Assembly (NCBI GenBank): GCA_946184615.1
Contig: CAMHFN010000019.1
Location: 1 to 40,132, forward strand
Source: an uncultured Bacteroidales bacterium
GTDB taxonomy: Bacteria > Bacteroidota > Bacteroidia > Bacteroidales > F082
DNA length: 40,132 nucleotides
Direction of reading: 5' to 3'
Positions 39,450 through 40,132 of the stretch are shown here, in pieces. Numbering within the stretch: position 1 is the first letter of the stretch; each line of letters begins with the position of its first letter. Under the pieces are notes generated by a model that saw only the letters and a program-made list of their open reading frames with translations, had not been told where the DNA came from and did no database searches. The position numbers were made by a program, and so were the translations under genes.

Positions 39450-40132
39450 ATGAGCGAAATCATCCTCTCCAACAGAGTTCTGAACATGGCCGAGTCAGCC
39501 ACTTTGGCCATGACCAACAAAAGCCGTGAACTGAAGGCACAAGGTATAGACGTTATCAGTCTGAGTATTGGCGAACCCGACTTCAACACCCCTGAATCGG
39601 CCAAGCAAGCCGGCATCGACGCCATCAATGGCAACGATACTCACTACCCGCCCGTTCCCGGCACTCCCGCACTCCGTAAAGCCATCGCCAACAAGCTGAA
39701 ACGTGACAATGGACTGGATTATAAAGAGACCGACATCCTGGTTTCCAACGGTGCCAAGCAAGCCATCAACAATGTCCTTTTGGCCATCCTTAACGACGGC
39801 GACGAGGTGATTATCCCTGCCCCGTTCTGGGTGTCTTATCCCGAGATGGTGAAGTTAAGCGGTGGCGTACCCGTCATCGTTAAGAGCGACATGGCCCACG
39901 ATTTCAAAATCACCGCTGAACAATTTGAAAAGGCCATCACCCCCAAGACCAAGGCACTGTTGATCAACACCCCCTGCAACCCCAGCGGTTCCGTGTTCAC
40001 CAAAGCCGAGCTGACTGCCATTGCCGAGGTGCTGAAAAAACACCCCAACATCATCGTCATCTCCGACGAGATCTACGAGTTCATCCAGTATGAACATAAG
40101 CATGAGAGCATGGGACAGTTCGACTTCTTGAA
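39450..40132 (+). CDS. Aspartate-type aminotransferase (PLP class I), 3' truncated by window edge
   Basis: The frame from the ATG at 39450 stays open to the window end, giving 227 residues of a protein normally near 400. It begins MSEIILSNRVLNMAESATLA and has the class I signatures of aspartate/aromatic aminotransferases: DVISLSIGEPDFNTPESAKQ, HYPPVPGTPALRKAIANKLK, VSNGAKQAINNVLLAILNDG and LLINTPCNPSGSVFTKAELT, with the conserved NPSG and then SDEIYEF. The PLP-binding Lys lies beyond the edge. It probably transfers the amino group between aspartate and 2-oxoglutarate, though prephenate or aromatic substrates are possible. Its leader holds a 15-bp tandem duplication. Confidence 0.93.
   Translation, partial: MSEIILSNRVLNMAESATLAMTNKSRELKAQGIDVISLSIGEPDFNTPESAKQAGIDAINGNDTHYPPVPGTPALRKAIANKLKRDNGLDYKETDILVSNGAKQAINNVLLAILNDGDEVIIPAPFWVSYPEMVKLSGGVPVIVKSDMAHDFKITAEQFEKAITPKTKALLINTPCNPSGSVFTKAELTAIAEVLKKHPNIIVISDEIYEFIQYEHKHESMGQFDFL

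Overview
The window is a chromosomal segment of a Gram-negative Bacteroidota bacterium, most likely order Bacteroidales. Supporting signs are: Bacteroidota-type promoter boxes (TAnnTTTG, some with an upstream TTTG or TTG); A/T-rich leaders with few Shine-Dalgarno sites; lipoproteins with late-placed lipobox cysteines; two proteins ending in type IX secretion (T9SS) sorting domains; a TonB-dependent receptor/DUF4249 pair; DUF3276, DUF5683 and DUF7935-like proteins; an lpxD-lpxC-lpxA cluster; and a parA-parB-DUF5683-dapB-lepB block. No rRNA, tRNA, insertion sequence, integrase, phage gene or CRISPR array was seen. No gene-free stretch exceeds 300 bases; the longest is about 230 bp (9832-10065) and is a divergent promoter region.

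Layout. (1) 1-5463, plus strand: the 3' part of pyrG, an HD-domain protein, a hotdog thioesterase, then a four-gene 2-oxoacid:ferredoxin oxidoreductase operon (delta, alpha, beta, gamma), closed by a terminator that looks bidirectional. (2) 5586-9831, minus strand: TonB-dependent receptor, DUF4249 lipoprotein and a FISUMP-like lipoprotein, probably one surface-exposed operon. (3) 10066-20747, plus strand: an accessory cassette of an unrecognised lipoprotein, a T9SS-sorted probable propeller, a T9SS-sorted protein with YadA-type head repeats and a coiled coil, and a 2084-residue SpvB/FG-GAP/Rhs protein with a polymorphic-toxin-like C-terminus. This is the most interesting part. (4) 20748-26477, minus strand: DEDDh exonuclease, FAH-family hydrolase, tricorn-type protease and a transglutaminase-like secreted protein in one tight operon. 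(5) 26559-36000, plus strand: PUR-alpha-like DUF3276 protein, parA, parB, DUF5683, dapB, then lepB, ftsK, a LolA-like protein and a GT4 glycosyltransferase, the last three overlapping by ATGA. (6) 36004-39310, minus strand: lpxA, lpxC, lpxD and a small conserved protein. (7) 39450 to the right edge: the 5' part of an aspartate-type aminotransferase.

How they work together. Most of the window is housekeeping: nucleotide synthesis, anaerobic 2-oxoacid metabolism, chromosome segregation (ParAB, FtsK), signal peptide processing, lipoprotein transport and lipid A synthesis. The 5.6-20.7 kb segment is devoted to the cell surface. I infer that the plus-strand cassette displays or releases a large Rhs/Tc-like shell protein beside T9SS-delivered surface proteins. 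No dedicated immunity gene follows the Rhs gene: its stop codon directly abuts the stop of the convergent transglutaminase gene.

All family assignments come from reading motifs and recalled family features; no database search or calculation was run.
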